Origin: Albirhodobacter sp042466415
GTDB lineage: Bacteria; Pseudomonadota; Alphaproteobacteria; Rhodobacterales; Rhodobacteraceae
Assembly: GCF_042466415.1 (NCBI RefSeq)
Contig: NZ_JAXHCH010000002.1
Coordinates: forward strand, 558,001 to 622,000
Direction: 5' to 3'
Length of the DNA stretch: 64,000 nt
Below, piece after piece: positions 36,795 to 43,496 of the stretch. Within the stretch, counting starts at the first letter, position 1. Each line of letters begins with the position of its first letter. The translations under genes were made by a program, and so were the position numbers. The notes under the pieces are model-generated. The model did not search any database, was not told the DNA's origin, and was given only the letters and a program-made list of their open reading frames with translations.

Positions 36795-37790
36795 TCAGTT
36801 TCGACGCGCCTGCGCTTTTGCGCTGAGCTGCTTTTGGTTGGCTTGTGAGCGATACTTTTGAACCATCGCAAGCGTCTTATGTCCTGTCACAGCTTGGATC
36901 TCGCTATCACTGCAACCCGCATCGGCGAGGGCGACGGCGGCGTTATATCGCCACCCGTGGATCACGTAGGCCCGCGCATCGATCGCGTCTCGCACCGCTT
37001 GGACACGATTTTGCAAAGCGCGCTTCGAGAGACCGCGCGTCAAGTTTTGGGCAATGATGAAGCGCCCCGACCGAGGCAAACTTTTCAAGTATTCCATCAG
37101 CGCGACCGGGCAGGCGACCCAAAGTCGGGCGCCAGTCTTTTCTTGCTCGACCTCAATGAAGTTGCCATCAAATTGCGACCATTCCATTTTCAAAACGTCC
37201 CCGATCCTTTGCCCGGTCTGGGTGGCCAGCATGAACGCCGTAAGCTCCCATTCCAAACCATTGTTCCGGCAGTAATTTTCAAAAGCGCGCAGCTTGTCCT
37301 CTGGCCAGGGCCGGTATTCGCCGCCTTTCAGCTTCTCAACGCCGTGGGCAGGGTTCGCGGTGATCCATTCGAGATCAATTGCGTGACGCGATAGGATCGA
37401 GAGCATTTCGACCATGGCATTTCCCTTTCGCCATGTTTCTGCATAGCGATCGCGCGCTGCAATCACGTCGCGGCGGCGCAATTTGGTGAAATCAGCGGCC
37501 CCGTTTTTCTCGCGGATGAGCTCGAGCGTCCGTCGATATTCGCGCCTTGTCCCGTCTGCTTTCGAGGTGAAGGCGGGCGACCGATAATAGCTGACGATCA
37601 AGGCCTCGAACGTGGTCTTGATTTGGGGTCGCAATGTGCCAGATCGGATCTCCCAATAACGGGCTTGGAACTCTCGGCTGTCAGGCGTGCCAGGGAGCGG
37701 CGCGTATTTCTCGCCGCGCCGAAAATACCAATAAACCCGCCCGCCGCGCGTTTTCTTCGAGAGGTATGGGAGGTTAACTTCCTTTACCAT
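36795..37790 (-). CDS. int: Tyrosine-family phage integrase
   Basis: 331-aa site-specific recombinase. The full catalytic set is visible: Arg195 (TGQRIGDV), Lys218 (EKTGAR), His278 and Arg281 (HGWR), His304 (TGHKT) and the nucleophile Tyr313 (QKYRSQ). An arm/core-binding region precedes it. It would recombine attP with the tRNA-Leu gene 1.9 kb to the left. Its start overlaps the excisionase-like gene by 7 nt, as the last gene of the leftward early operon. Confidence 0.95.
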   Translation of the reverse strand: MVKEVNLPYLSKKTRGGRVYWYFRRGEKYAPLPGTPDSREFQARYWEIRSGTLRPQIKTTFEALIVSYYRSPAFTSKADGTRREYRRTLELIREKNGAADFTKLRRRDVIAARDRYAETWRKGNAMVEMLSILSRHAIDLEWITANPAHGVEKLKGGEYRPWPEDKLRAFENYCRNNGLEWELTAFMLATQTGQRIGDVLKMEWSQFDGNFIEVEQEKTGARLWVACPVALMEYLKSLPRSGRFIIAQNLTRGLSKRALQNRVQAVRDAIDARAYVIHGWRYNAAVALADAGCSDSEIQAVTGHKTLAMVQKYRSQANQKQLSAKAQARRN

Positions 37791-37984
37791 GTGATCTGGG
37801 TATCCATAGCTTCGCCCGTGGCGATTGCTTTGAGCTGGTCCACGCGCCAGCGCTCAACCTCGCCAATCCTGATCGGACGCGGTAGGGCCCCGGCATTTAC
37901 GAGGCTTCGGAACTCGTGGGGGCGCATGTCGAGCAGGCTGGCTGCTGTCTTTTCTGCCGCAAACAGGGGCTCATGCTTGGCCAT
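37784..37984 (-). CDS. Excisionase-like helix-turn-helix protein
   Basis: 66 aa with a MerR/AlpA-like DNA-binding pattern (AASLLDMRPHEFRSLVNAGALPRPIRIGEVERWRVDQLKA). The size, the pattern and its position directly before int (7-nt overlap) fit an excisionase or recombination directionality factor. Start overlaps the methyltransferase gene by 14 nt. Confidence 0.75.
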   Translation of the reverse strand: MAKHEPLFAAEKTAASLLDMRPHEFRSLVNAGALPRPIRIGEVERWRVDQLKAIATGEAMDTQITW

Positions 37985-38615
37985 CGGTCATCTCCTCATA
38001 ATCGCCTGCGCGTTCCAGCGCCTTGCGGCACGGCGCGATCCAATCAAATTGCGTGGGCGTGGTCTGCTGCGGTTGCCAGATGATCCAGCAATAGGCCGTC
38101 GCGGTGCTGCCTTTTTCGGAGAGCTTGCCTTTATGCATCACGACCCGCTCTGCGAATTGCAGGATCAGGCGGGGCGGGTGCTGGGCGAACAGATCGCGGT
38201 GCCGCGCCACGCCTTCCAAAAACGCGGAGCGCACAATCACGGCCACACCGCAACGGCTGGTTCGTAACGCGCGCTCAACAAACTGCTGTGCGAGGCGGAA
38301 GGGCGGGTTGGTGATCGTCCAATCAACCTCGATCGGGTCGGGGCCGAACAGATAATCCGCCACGGGAAAACCGGCGCCGTAGTCATGAATATCCGACCCG
38401 ATCACCTCGCCGAAATAATCCGTAAGAGGGCGGACCATATGCCCGCGGTTCGCCGCCGGTTCGCGGCACGTCATTGCGGAGTTAACCAGGTGCCGATTTT
38501 CGAGATATTCGCACAGCGCCCGCGTCGCCCAAGGCGGCGTCGGGAAATCGTCCAGGCTGTCATGCGGCTCGGAGCGTTGCTGCATCACTGCGCTGCTACG
38601 GTTTTGTTGGCTCAT
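37971..38615 (-). CDS. Phage DNA adenine methyltransferase, orphan
   Basis: 214 aa. The N6-adenine/N4-cytosine motif IV NPPF lies at residues 103-106 (DWTITNPPFRLAQQF); an EPAANRGH segment at 52-59 stands for the SAM-binding motif I. No restriction gene is next to it, so it probably protects phage DNA or modulates expression. GAGAGG lies 7 nt before ATG 38615, which makes the 18-codon upstream extension unlikely. ATGA overlap with the gene before. Confidence 0.82.
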   Translation of the reverse strand: MSQQNRSSAVMQQRSEPHDSLDDFPTPPWATRALCEYLENRHLVNSAMTCREPAANRGHMVRPLTDYFGEVIGSDIHDYGAGFPVADYLFGPDPIEVDWTITNPPFRLAQQFVERALRTSRCGVAVIVRSAFLEGVARHRDLFAQHPPRLILQFAERVVMHKGKLSEKGSTATAYCWIIWQPQQTTPTQFDWIAPCRKALERAGDYEEMTDGQA

Positions 38616-38908
38616 TTTCGGGCCTCTCTCACGATCGTGCGGTATTTGTACGCTCTGCGCTCGCTGCATTTAACGTGAAGACGAATGTCCGCCACGCTCG
38701 GCAAAGTGGGCTGAGCGGAGATCCACGCAACTGCCTCGTTGCGCAGTTTGATCCAATCGGCAACAGGTGGATTGCTTTTGCTTTGCTCATCAACTCTCGC
38801 AGGCTTCGAGGATGGCGAGTGCCGTTCCATTTCAATGGCGAAAGGCAGTGTCGGCAGTGATACCGCGAAATCCGCGCCGCGCCTGATGTAAGGGCTGTGC
38901 TTGGTCAT
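38612..38908 (-). CDS. Hypothetical phage protein, probable DNA-binding
   Basis: 98 aa. The C-terminal half (LPSVADIRLHVKCSERRAYKYRTIVREAR) looks like a small helix-turn-helix. The ATGA overlap at both ends shows it is part of the leftward early operon. Function not recognised. Confidence 0.65.
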   Translation of the reverse strand: MTKHSPYIRRGADFAVSLPTLPFAIEMERHSPSSKPARVDEQSKSNPPVADWIKLRNEAVAWISAQPTLPSVADIRLHVKCSERRAYKYRTIVREARK

Positions 38909-39123
38909 CCCCGTGCTTCCTTCCAATAACCGAGGGCCACAGATCGGCGCGTCTCGCCGCTCTCTGCCATGTCTGCCCGCATCACGCGGACGGTGGCGGT
39001 GCTTACGAACTGCGACGACTTGCCGATGATCCGGCCAATGTCGGTGGCGCTTTTGCCGCTCGCCCGCGCCCGGAGCATCAACAGCGTGAGCTCGTCGGAT
39101 TTACGCGCTTCGCTCAACGTCAT
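38905..39123 (-). CDS. Small helix-turn-helix phage protein
   Basis: 72 aa; LTLLMLRARASGKSATDIGRIIGKSSQFVSTATVRVM fits a sigma-like helix-turn-helix. Overlaps its neighbours by 1 and 4 nt. ATG 39123 is chosen because the stop of the preceding gene meets it; the upstream extension lies inside that gene. Confidence 0.65.
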   Translation of the reverse strand: MTLSEARKSDELTLLMLRARASGKSATDIGRIIGKSSQFVSTATVRVMRADMAESGETRRSVALGYWKEARG

Positions 39124-39374
39124 CACAGCCACCCGAGCAGACCGAAAAGCCACCACCAAAATGCTGTGCTCACAAACAGCGCGGGCAGCAGCCACCAGCC
39201 TGACGGCCAACGCTTAGGCTCGGGCGGCGTGTGATCTTCGATCATGCGGGCGAGGGCTGCTGGATCCCGCGCGCACTGTGCGCAGAGCCAAAGCCCGCTT
39301 TTGCGATCCATGGCTTCCACGTTGCGGACCTGTCCGCAGCGGTCGCAGGGCCGCATATCGTTGAAGTTCGCCAT
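39123..39374 (-). CDS. Zinc-ribbon plus membrane-anchor small protein
   Basis: 83 aa. Two CxxC pairs (CDRCGQ at 10-15 and CAQCAR at 31-36) form a likely zinc ribbon, followed by one strongly hydrophobic Trp-rich segment near the end (WWLLPALFVSTAFWWWLFGLL). It would sit in the inner membrane with the ribbon in the cytoplasm. Function unknown; operon overlap supports it. Confidence 0.65.
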   Translation of the reverse strand: MANFNDMRPCDRCGQVRNVEAMDRKSGLWLCAQCARDPAALARMIEDHTPPEPKRWPSGWWLLPALFVSTAFWWWLFGLLGWL

Positions 39375-39559
39375 CAGGCCACCTCCCGCTTCGGGCCAAG
39401 CACGGCGGCGAGTTTGGTGCGCAGCGCGCGGTTCTCGACCTCGAGCGCCTCACGGGCGTCGATCTCAGCTCGCAGCATTCCCTCGGCGCGGACGCAGCGG
39501 GCGGCAATGGCGCGGAGGTCATGGCTCTTGGTCAGTGCGCGGATCGGGCAGGCGGTCAT
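39374..39559 (-). CDS. Small coiled-coil phage protein
   Basis: 61 aa, with a C-terminal helical stretch (LRAEIDAREALEVENRALRTKLAAVLG) that fits a short coiled coil. ATGA overlap with the HNH gene upstream. No family recognised. Confidence 0.55.
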   Translation of the reverse strand: MTACPIRALTKSHDLRAIAARCVRAEGMLRAEIDAREALEVENRALRTKLAAVLGPKREVA

Positions 39560-40194
39560 TGGTCTTGTCCTTTGCTTTTTGCTTCGCGTGCGGCGTGTTC
39601 CAGTTTGGCGACCGCCATGATGGTTGGTTTAAGCTCGGCGGGGGCTCGATCGTAGTCGCGTCCGAACCGGCTATTGAGACGCGGCAGCACCCCGCGCGGG
39701 ATCGCTATGATGTTTTCAAGCGTGCAGTTCGTGCGAACCCCGTCTTTGAACTTGAGCACCATCCCTTCGGGCAGAGGCCCGTTGGCCTCCTCCCAAACGT
39801 AGCGATGCTTCAGCATGAAGCGGGTCGGATGGCCCGTGTGCGGGTTTTCGCGCGGCACCTTCATCTCGATATAGCCGTCTCTCCCGATCCGCTCTGACCA
39901 CATCGGCCTGAGGTTTTTGGGTATCGATCCAGCTTTGAAACGGGTTTTTGCGCTGTTGGGGTGCCATGCCATTGGCTTCCCTTTGTTGTGCGCCTCCTTG
40001 CCTTTGCTAAACCGCCCCGTGCGGCCGGTGAGCCAGCCATTGCGCTTGCACAGCGCATTGAAGTTTTGGAGCGACACGTCCGGGCGTTGAAACTTGGCGA
40101 TGAATGCGTTGAGCGCCACCGCGCGGATGTCCTGCGCGTGTTCGTTGATCCACGCCAACTCCTCATCGGAATAGGTGATGCGCTGGCCCTTCAT
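39556..40194 (-). CDS. HNH endonuclease
   Basis: 212 aa. An N-terminal helix-turn-helix-like part (SDEELAWINEHAQDIRAVALNAFIAKF, LCKRNGWLTGRTGRF) is followed by an HNH_3-type nuclease core (LKHRYVWEEANGPLPEGMVLKFKDG, TNCTLENI; His, His and Asn of the fold). Similar free-standing HNH genes act as homing nucleases or in packaging. Here it is in the early, not the late, operon, which favours a homing or host-targeting role. Confidence 0.8.
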   Translation of the reverse strand: MKGQRITYSDEELAWINEHAQDIRAVALNAFIAKFQRPDVSLQNFNALCKRNGWLTGRTGRFSKGKEAHNKGKPMAWHPNSAKTRFKAGSIPKNLRPMWSERIGRDGYIEMKVPRENPHTGHPTRFMLKHRYVWEEANGPLPEGMVLKFKDGVRTNCTLENIIAIPRGVLPRLNSRFGRDYDRAPAELKPTIMAVAKLEHAAREAKSKGQDQ

Positions 40195-40427
40195 TGTTTC
40201 GACTCGCCGATCTGAGGCAGCATTGGCAGCACCTGATGACCATGAGCCGCGAACAACTTCGCCGCCTCGATCTTGGTGCGGTTGCTCGCGATCAGCTGAT
40301 CGGCCACGTCCACAATCGCGCCGGCGCGCTGAACCTCGGCGGTCAAGGCGTCGCCAGACAAACCGCCCGCTGCAAGCCGATCGAGCGCGGCGAACAGGTG
40401 ATCATCAAGGGTGCTCAGTTTAGTCAT
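40191..40427 (-). CDS. Hypothetical phage protein
   Basis: 78 aa helical protein (LFAALDRLAAGGLSGDALTAEVQRAGAIVDVADQLIASNRTKIEAAKLFAAHG). It matches a pattern often seen in small phage early genes but no function is known. Start overlaps by ATGA with a 27-residue gene, its stop with the HNH gene. Confidence 0.65.
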   Translation of the reverse strand: MTKLSTLDDHLFAALDRLAAGGLSGDALTAEVQRAGAIVDVADQLIASNRTKIEAAKLFAAHGHQVLPMLPQIGESKQ

Positions 40428-40507
40428 TGGTCAGATCCAATCATGATTAGGGCGATGAAAAGGCCCGCGATGATGGCAAGGCCGGTGATGATGAGAGGGT
40501 CGGTCAT
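40424..40507 (-). CDS. 27-residue membrane micro-protein
   Basis: Reads MTDPLIITGLAIIAGLF then IALIMIGSDQ: a single hydrophobic segment with short polar ends. Its TGA overlaps the next ATG (ATGA), the linking style of the whole operon, and GGAA lies 7 nt before ATG 40507. Too short for routine gene finding. Function unknown. Confidence 0.5.
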   Translation of the reverse strand: MTDPLIITGLAIIAGLFIALIMIGSDQ

Positions 40508-40523
40508 GTGGGTTCCGGAGGTT

Positions 40524-40566
40524 GGCACTCGGGATGCCGCCCCGCGAGAGGGCGGTCACCAGAGGG
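40524..40566 (-). promoter_or_regulatory. Repeated intercistronic element, copy 1 (hairpin plus TCCCGAGTGCC)
   Basis: Leftward, after the stop of the 100-aa gene: CTCTGGTG, a hairpin with arms CCGCCC/GGGCGG (40550-40555/40537-40542), then ATCCCGAGTGCC. Nearly the same layout recurs at 40930-40973 and the core recurs at 41910-41920. Confidence 0.5.
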
Positions 40567-40869
40567 TCAGGCGGTAAGCTGGTCGCGCAGACGAAAGCCG
40601 AGCAGCGGCCAGAGCTTCTCGCGGGCGTTGCTGCGGGCGATCTTCTGACCGATCTCGGCATTGAAGTTCTCGGGGCTGGCGCAGGCGCTTTCTCCGGTGA
40701 CCGTGAACCCGTTTTTCAGCGTCAGGCAGCAGATCGTCAGGCATGACCCTGGGAACACGTGGTAATCCTCCGCCACGATCTCCGCGTCCAAGTTATCTGG
40801 CGTGATGCGCTTGGCGGTTAGGCCCTTTGCTTTGATTTCGGCCTCAAGGGCCTGTTCGTCTTTGCTCAT
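40567..40869 (-). CDS. N4 Gp49/Sf6 Gp66 family phage protein
   Basis: 100 aa. IVAEDYHVFPGSCLTICCLTLKNGFTVTGESACASPENFNAEIGQKIARSNAREKLW-type pattern matches the Gp49/Gp66 family of small phage proteins with unknown function. ATG 40869 has GAAAGA 7 nt upstream; the frame is open for 72 more codons but that part is not family-like and covers a regulatory repeat. Confidence 0.8.
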   Translation of the reverse strand: MSKDEQALEAEIKAKGLTAKRITPDNLDAEIVAEDYHVFPGSCLTICCLTLKNGFTVTGESACASPENFNAEIGQKIARSNAREKLWPLLGFRLRDQLTA

Positions 40870-40929
40870 CGTTATTTTCTTTCGTGACGTTGAAATTTGC
40901 TGCGATCCGCGCGGCTCGGCTTGTGCCCT

Positions 40930-40973
40930 GGCACTCGGGATGGGGGCCGCGCTTGCAGCCCCGCACCGGAAGG
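40930..40973 (-). promoter_or_regulatory. Repeated intercistronic element, copy 2
   Basis: Leftward, directly after a gene ending GCC TGA: CTTCCGGTG, a hairpin with arms GGGGCTGC/GCGGCCCC around AAGC, then ATCCCGAGTGCC. Same order and spacing as copy 1. Confidence 0.5.
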
Positions 40974-41189
40974 TCAGGCATATTGTTTTTGGCCCCAGTA
41001 GTGTTCTCGCGCCCATGCAACCTCTTCCGAGACGATCTGCGCGGCGGATTTGGCTATGCGGCCGATGCTGTTGCATTGGTTGCACGGGGTGTCGGAAGAC
41101 CCGAAAACGGTGCGCGCCCGGTCGGCTTCACGCCGCAGCTCACATGCTGGGCAGGTGTGACCGTTTCCGTGCAGCGTTGGGTCTGGCAT
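40974..41189 (-). CDS. Small zinc-finger-like phage protein
   Basis: 71 aa with two CxxC pairs (CPAC and CNQC) about 27 residues apart, likely one zinc site, followed by a helical end. An ideal AGGAGG lies 5 nt before ATG 41189. Function unknown. Confidence 0.7.
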   Translation of the reverse strand: MPDPTLHGNGHTCPACELRREADRARTVFGSSDTPCNQCNSIGRIAKSAAQIVSEEVAWAREHYWGQKQYA

Positions 41190-41263
41190 TGGTCCTCCTG
41201 CGGGATTGTTTGGGCGGCGGGCCCGTTGAAAACACCGCCGCCCGAGGCTGCACCATGCGGCCT

Positions 41264-41455
41264 CTATTCGGTGTGGGTGCTTGCCCATTTAAGGAGATCC
41301 TCGGGCGTCATGCCGCGGGCCTTGGCCTCATTCGCGACAATCGCCCGCGGCTCGTCCTTTGTGAGCCTGCCGCCCGGCGTATGTTTGCGGGCCTCGGCCA
41401 GCCGCTTGTTGAGCGCCTCAACGGCGGGACGGATCAGGATATGCGCGGCAGTCAT
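41264..41455 (-). CDS. Small hypothetical phage protein
   Basis: 63 aa (helical, LNKRLAEARKHTPGG, GMTPEDLLKWASTH). ATGA overlap with the 40-residue gene upstream supports translation. No family recognised. Confidence 0.6.
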   Translation of the reverse strand: MTAAHILIRPAVEALNKRLAEARKHTPGGRLTKDEPRAIVANEAKARGMTPEDLLKWASTHTE

Positions 41456-41574
41456 TTCACGCGGCCTTGGTCGGCCTGCGCTTGGACCTCAACCATGATG
41501 CGGGCAAGGATCGCTGCGCCGACGGCTTGGTTCATGGCCGCGCTCGCGGCGGGGGTGTAGGCGCCGCCGATCAT
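41452..41574 (-). CDS. 40-residue phage micro-protein
   Basis: MIGGAYTPAASAAMNQAVGA followed by AILARIMVEVQAQADQGRVK. Short Ala-rich helix. It is kept because ATGA overlaps tie it to genes on both sides (41571-41574 and 41452-41455). Confidence 0.5.
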   Translation of the reverse strand: MIGGAYTPAASAAMNQAVGAAILARIMVEVQAQADQGRVK

Positions 41575-41831
41575 GCGGCACCGCCTTGGCGATCATGATG
41601 ATCTACCGCTTTGCGCAGGTCGCGGCGGATGCGGGCGCGGATCAGTTCAGCGCGGACGACATCGATGTGGTCGCCGTGGCGCGTGAGGATCTGGCAGGCA
41701 GCATCGAGTTCCTCGGGAGTTGCTTCCTGCGCCAACATGATCGCGCGGGCGGTGAGCAGGTTCTCATCGCGCAGCGCGCGAGCGGCGATGATCTGGCAGA
41801 GGTTATTCGTCGGGTGCTGGTTTGATTGCAT
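41571..41831 (-). CDS. First gene of leftward early operon, hypothetical
   Basis: 86 aa helical protein (NNLCQIIAARALRDENLLTARAIMLAQEATPEELDAACQILTRHGDHIDVV). GGAGG lies 6 nt before ATG 41831, so the longer open frame, which would run through the promoter, is rejected. It follows a leader of about 120 bases that contains a terminator. In lambda this position holds the antiterminator N, but no Arg-rich motif is seen beyond RARIRRDLRK near the end. Confidence 0.7.
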   Translation of the reverse strand: MQSNQHPTNNLCQIIAARALRDENLLTARAIMLAQEATPEELDAACQILTRHGDHIDVVRAELIRARIRRDLRKAVDHHDRQGGAA

Positions 41832-41845
41832 CTTGGCCTCCGTTG

Positions 41846-41885
41846 AAAAAGCCCCGATGGCGGGAAGATTGGACACCATCGGGGC
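41846..41885 (-). terminator. Terminator in the leader of the leftward early operon
   Basis: Leftward: GCCCCGATGG (41885-41876), 15-nt loop, CCATCGGGGC (41860-41851), then TTTTT (41850-41846). A perfect 10-bp stem and T run lying between PL and the first gene, so read-through or antitermination is needed to express the operon. Confidence 0.85.
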
Positions 41886-41909
41886 AGTATCCGAGCGGGC
41901 AGGTATCGC

Positions 41910-41920
41910 GGCACTCGGGA
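41910..41920 (-). repeat. Repeated element core, copy 3 (in PL leader)
   Basis: TCCCGAGTGCC on the leftward strand, about 40 bases after the expected PL start and 25 bases before the leader terminator; same 11-mer as at 40524-40534 and 40930-40940. Confidence 0.5.
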
Positions 41921-41957
41921 ACTGGGCGGAGGCTCGTATGTCGCTCCGATGGGAGAT

Positions 41958-41986
41958 TTTATGCGCGTAGTGAATATTCATGTCAA
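41958..41986 (-). promoter_or_regulatory. PL promoter with operator (leftward early operon)
   Basis: Leftward -35 TTGACA (41986-41981), 17-nt spacer beginning with the perfect palindrome TGAATATTCA (41980-41971), -10 CATAAA (41963-41958). The same -35/palindrome pair occurs at PR. A repressor bound at the palindrome would block the promoter. Confidence 0.75.
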
Positions 41987-42382
41987 GAATAATATGCACG
42001 TCATGAATTGATCGAACGCAGGCTACCGCCCAAAATTTGAGACGCTGGCACTAGATATTCATGCGGGACGCTTGGAATTCGGCTGCCATCATCCAGCTTG
42101 TTGGCGGGAAAGCCGCGGGGTGCTCTTGGGGGATAGGCCAAGCGTCCAAGGGCCCGAAGGATAAACTTTCAGGAACGCGTGAAGGACTTTTTGGCGCGAA
42201 TTATACGGAGCTTTTCGAGGGCCGGTGTGCAAGATGTGCGGCCCTGATTAAATGTAGGGCTTGCGTAAATCTTTTTTGTTGCCGTAATGTTCCGCTGCGT
42301 TGCTGCGGGGTGTATATGGAAGTTCAGTTTGTAAATGTGCTGTCTTCGTTGAACAATTATCAGTTCAATTGGTTCATTAAGG
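41987..42382. other. Region between PL and repressor gene, no clear gene
   Basis: About 400 bases, AT-richer than neighbours. Short open frames on both strands (for example rightward from 42061 and leftward 42408-42169) lack ribosome binding sites and family patterns. A degenerate operator copy TGAATATCTA lies leftward at 42061-42052. In lambda this place holds rex genes; nothing similar is supported here. Confidence 0.5.
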
Positions 42383-42676
42383 CTATTCGTGACGAGATGA
42401 TGCAGCAAGGTGAGCCATGTCCAGCCACCCTTTCTGACGTGCTTCAGGAAGGGCTCGAAACGCCTTTAGGATCTCTTCCTCGGCAGCCGCGCGGGGCTCA
42501 ATGAATAGCTCGTGTAGTTCCGCACCAAGTGCTTCGGCGATAACCTTGAATGTAGCCATGGTAGAGCTGTCATCGCCGTTTTCAGCGCGTGAGATCTTCG
42601 GCTGAGATAGCCCGGTGATCTCGGCAAGATCGATCTGTGACCAGCCACGCTGGCGTCTGAGGCTTGCAATGTTCAT
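42383..42676 (-). CDS. Phage repressor (CI-like, XRE helix-turn-helix)
   Basis: 97 aa. N-terminal Cro/C1-type helix-turn-helix (LRRQRGWSQIDLAEITGLSQPKISRAENG) and a short C-terminal region; no LexA/CI peptidase domain, so RecA-driven self-cleavage is not expected and induction must work differently. It lies between PL and PR and is transcribed leftward from PR's side, as cI in lambda. No ribosome binding site precedes ATG 42676; a promoter at 42711-42683 would give a leaderless mRNA. Confidence 0.82.
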   Translation of the reverse strand: MNIASLRRQRGWSQIDLAEITGLSQPKISRAENGDDSSTMATFKVIAEALGAELHELFIEPRAAAEEEILKAFRALPEARQKGWLDMAHLAASSRHE

Positions 42677-42682
42677 GGGCTG

Positions 42683-42711
42683 ATTGTGCCATAAACCTGT
42701 GCGCAGCTCAA
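42683..42711 (-). promoter_or_regulatory. Candidate repressor promoter (PRM-like)
   Basis: Leftward -35-like TTGAGC (42711-42706), 17-nt spacer, -10-like CACAAT (42688-42683); start would fall at or next to the repressor ATG (42676). Confidence 0.45.
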
Positions 42712-42734
42712 AATCGCTCTGTGGATATATATTC

Positions 42735-42763
42735 TTGACGTGAATATTCATGTGGTGCATAGA
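42735..42763 (+). promoter_or_regulatory. PR promoter with operator (rightward early operon)
   Basis: -35 TTGACG (42735-42740), 17-nt spacer starting with TGAATATTCA (42741-42750), -10 CATAGA (42758-42763). Start expected near 42770, two bases before the cro-like ATG. Confidence 0.75.
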
Positions 42764-42771
42764 ATCGCCTC

Positions 42772-42984
42772 ATGACAAAACTCGCAGCATATCTTTTGGC
42801 AGAAAATATCCGGCAGGCGGATTTTGCCCGCATGGTGCAGGCATCTCAGCCGACGATTTCCAAATTGATGTCGGGAAGTGCTCTGCCGAGCCTTGTTTTG
42901 GCAATCAGTATCGAGCGTGTCACTGCCGGCGCGGTCAAAGCATCCGATTGGCTCGCGGATGTTGAAGTTAAGGAGGCCTCCTAA
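42772..42984 (+). CDS. Cro-like helix-turn-helix protein
   Basis: 70 aa with a YdaS/Cro-type helix-turn-helix (NIRQADFARMVQASQPTISKLMSG). Divergent from the repressor with 95 bases between starts, first gene of the rightward early region. No ribosome binding site (GAATCGCCTC precedes ATG), in line with a leaderless transcript from PR. Confidence 0.8.
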   Translation: MTKLAAYLLAENIRQADFARMVQASQPTISKLMSGSALPSLVLAISIERVTAGAVKASDWLADVEVKEAS

Positions 42985-42985
42985 T

Positions 42986-43237
42986 ATGCGCTTGCTCTCT
43001 TTCCTCACGCGCAAGCCTGTGGCCGTGCGCACCGCGCAAGAGGCTGATGTTCTGCGTCGCCAGATCGCGGCAACGCGGGCGTTGAATGATGATCTCGCTG
43101 CGGATCTGGAGCGCTTGATCCGGCGTGTCGATTTGCTCTCGTGGCAGGTGCGTGACTTGGACGCCCGCGAGAAGGGGCGCGCGGCCACCGAGTTTGAGGC
43201 ATTTTTTATCGGTGATCGCGCAGGGCCGCGCCCATGA
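42986..43237 (+). CDS. Small coiled-coil phage protein
   Basis: 83 aa, strongly helical (AQEADVLRRQIAATRALNDDLAADLERLIRRVDLLSWQVRDLDA), predicted coiled coil. Starts 1 base after the cro-like stop, with AAGGAGG upstream. Function unknown. Confidence 0.65.
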   Translation: MRLLSFLTRKPVAVRTAQEADVLRRQIAATRALNDDLAADLERLIRRVDLLSWQVRDLDAREKGRAATEFEAFFIGDRAGPRP

Positions 43238-43241
43238 GCGA

Positions 43242-43496
43242 TCATCGCAACGCCTCGATCCCTTCGCGCAACGCTCCAGCGGCATCTGCACGGGCGCGCA
43301 GTTGCGGTGTTTCGCGATCTCGGGCCTCGGCCTCGGCCAGATCCTGCGCGACGATGAGCCGCAAGGCGCGGGGGGCGGCGGACAGCATGGCAAGCAAGGC
43401 GGTGCGCAGCGCGTCCACCTCGGCCAGTGCCTCCGTAGAATTCCTATCCCGAGCGGTGGTGGGCCATTTGGCCGCTCGGGCGATGTCGCTGTGCAT
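43242..43496 (-). CDS. Hypothetical helical protein, leftward within rightward early region
   Basis: 84 aa (STEALAEVDALRTALLAMLSAAPRALRLIVAQDLAEAEARD). GGGAG lies 6 nt before ATG 43496 and codon use is normal; the rightward frame through the same DNA is Ser/Arg/Ala-rich and unlike a protein. It is opposite to its neighbours, forming a two-gene leftward island with 43654-43962. Confidence 0.6.
   Translation of the reverse strand: MHSDIARAAKWPTTARDRNSTEALAEVDALRTALLAMLSAAPRALRLIVAQDLAEAEARDRETPQLRARADAAGALREGIEALR

Noticed and set aside
42061..42504. 147-codon rightward frame between PL and the repressor
   Set aside because: Overlaps the repressor gene's 3' end antisense, lacks a ribosome binding site and has no sensible protein pattern.
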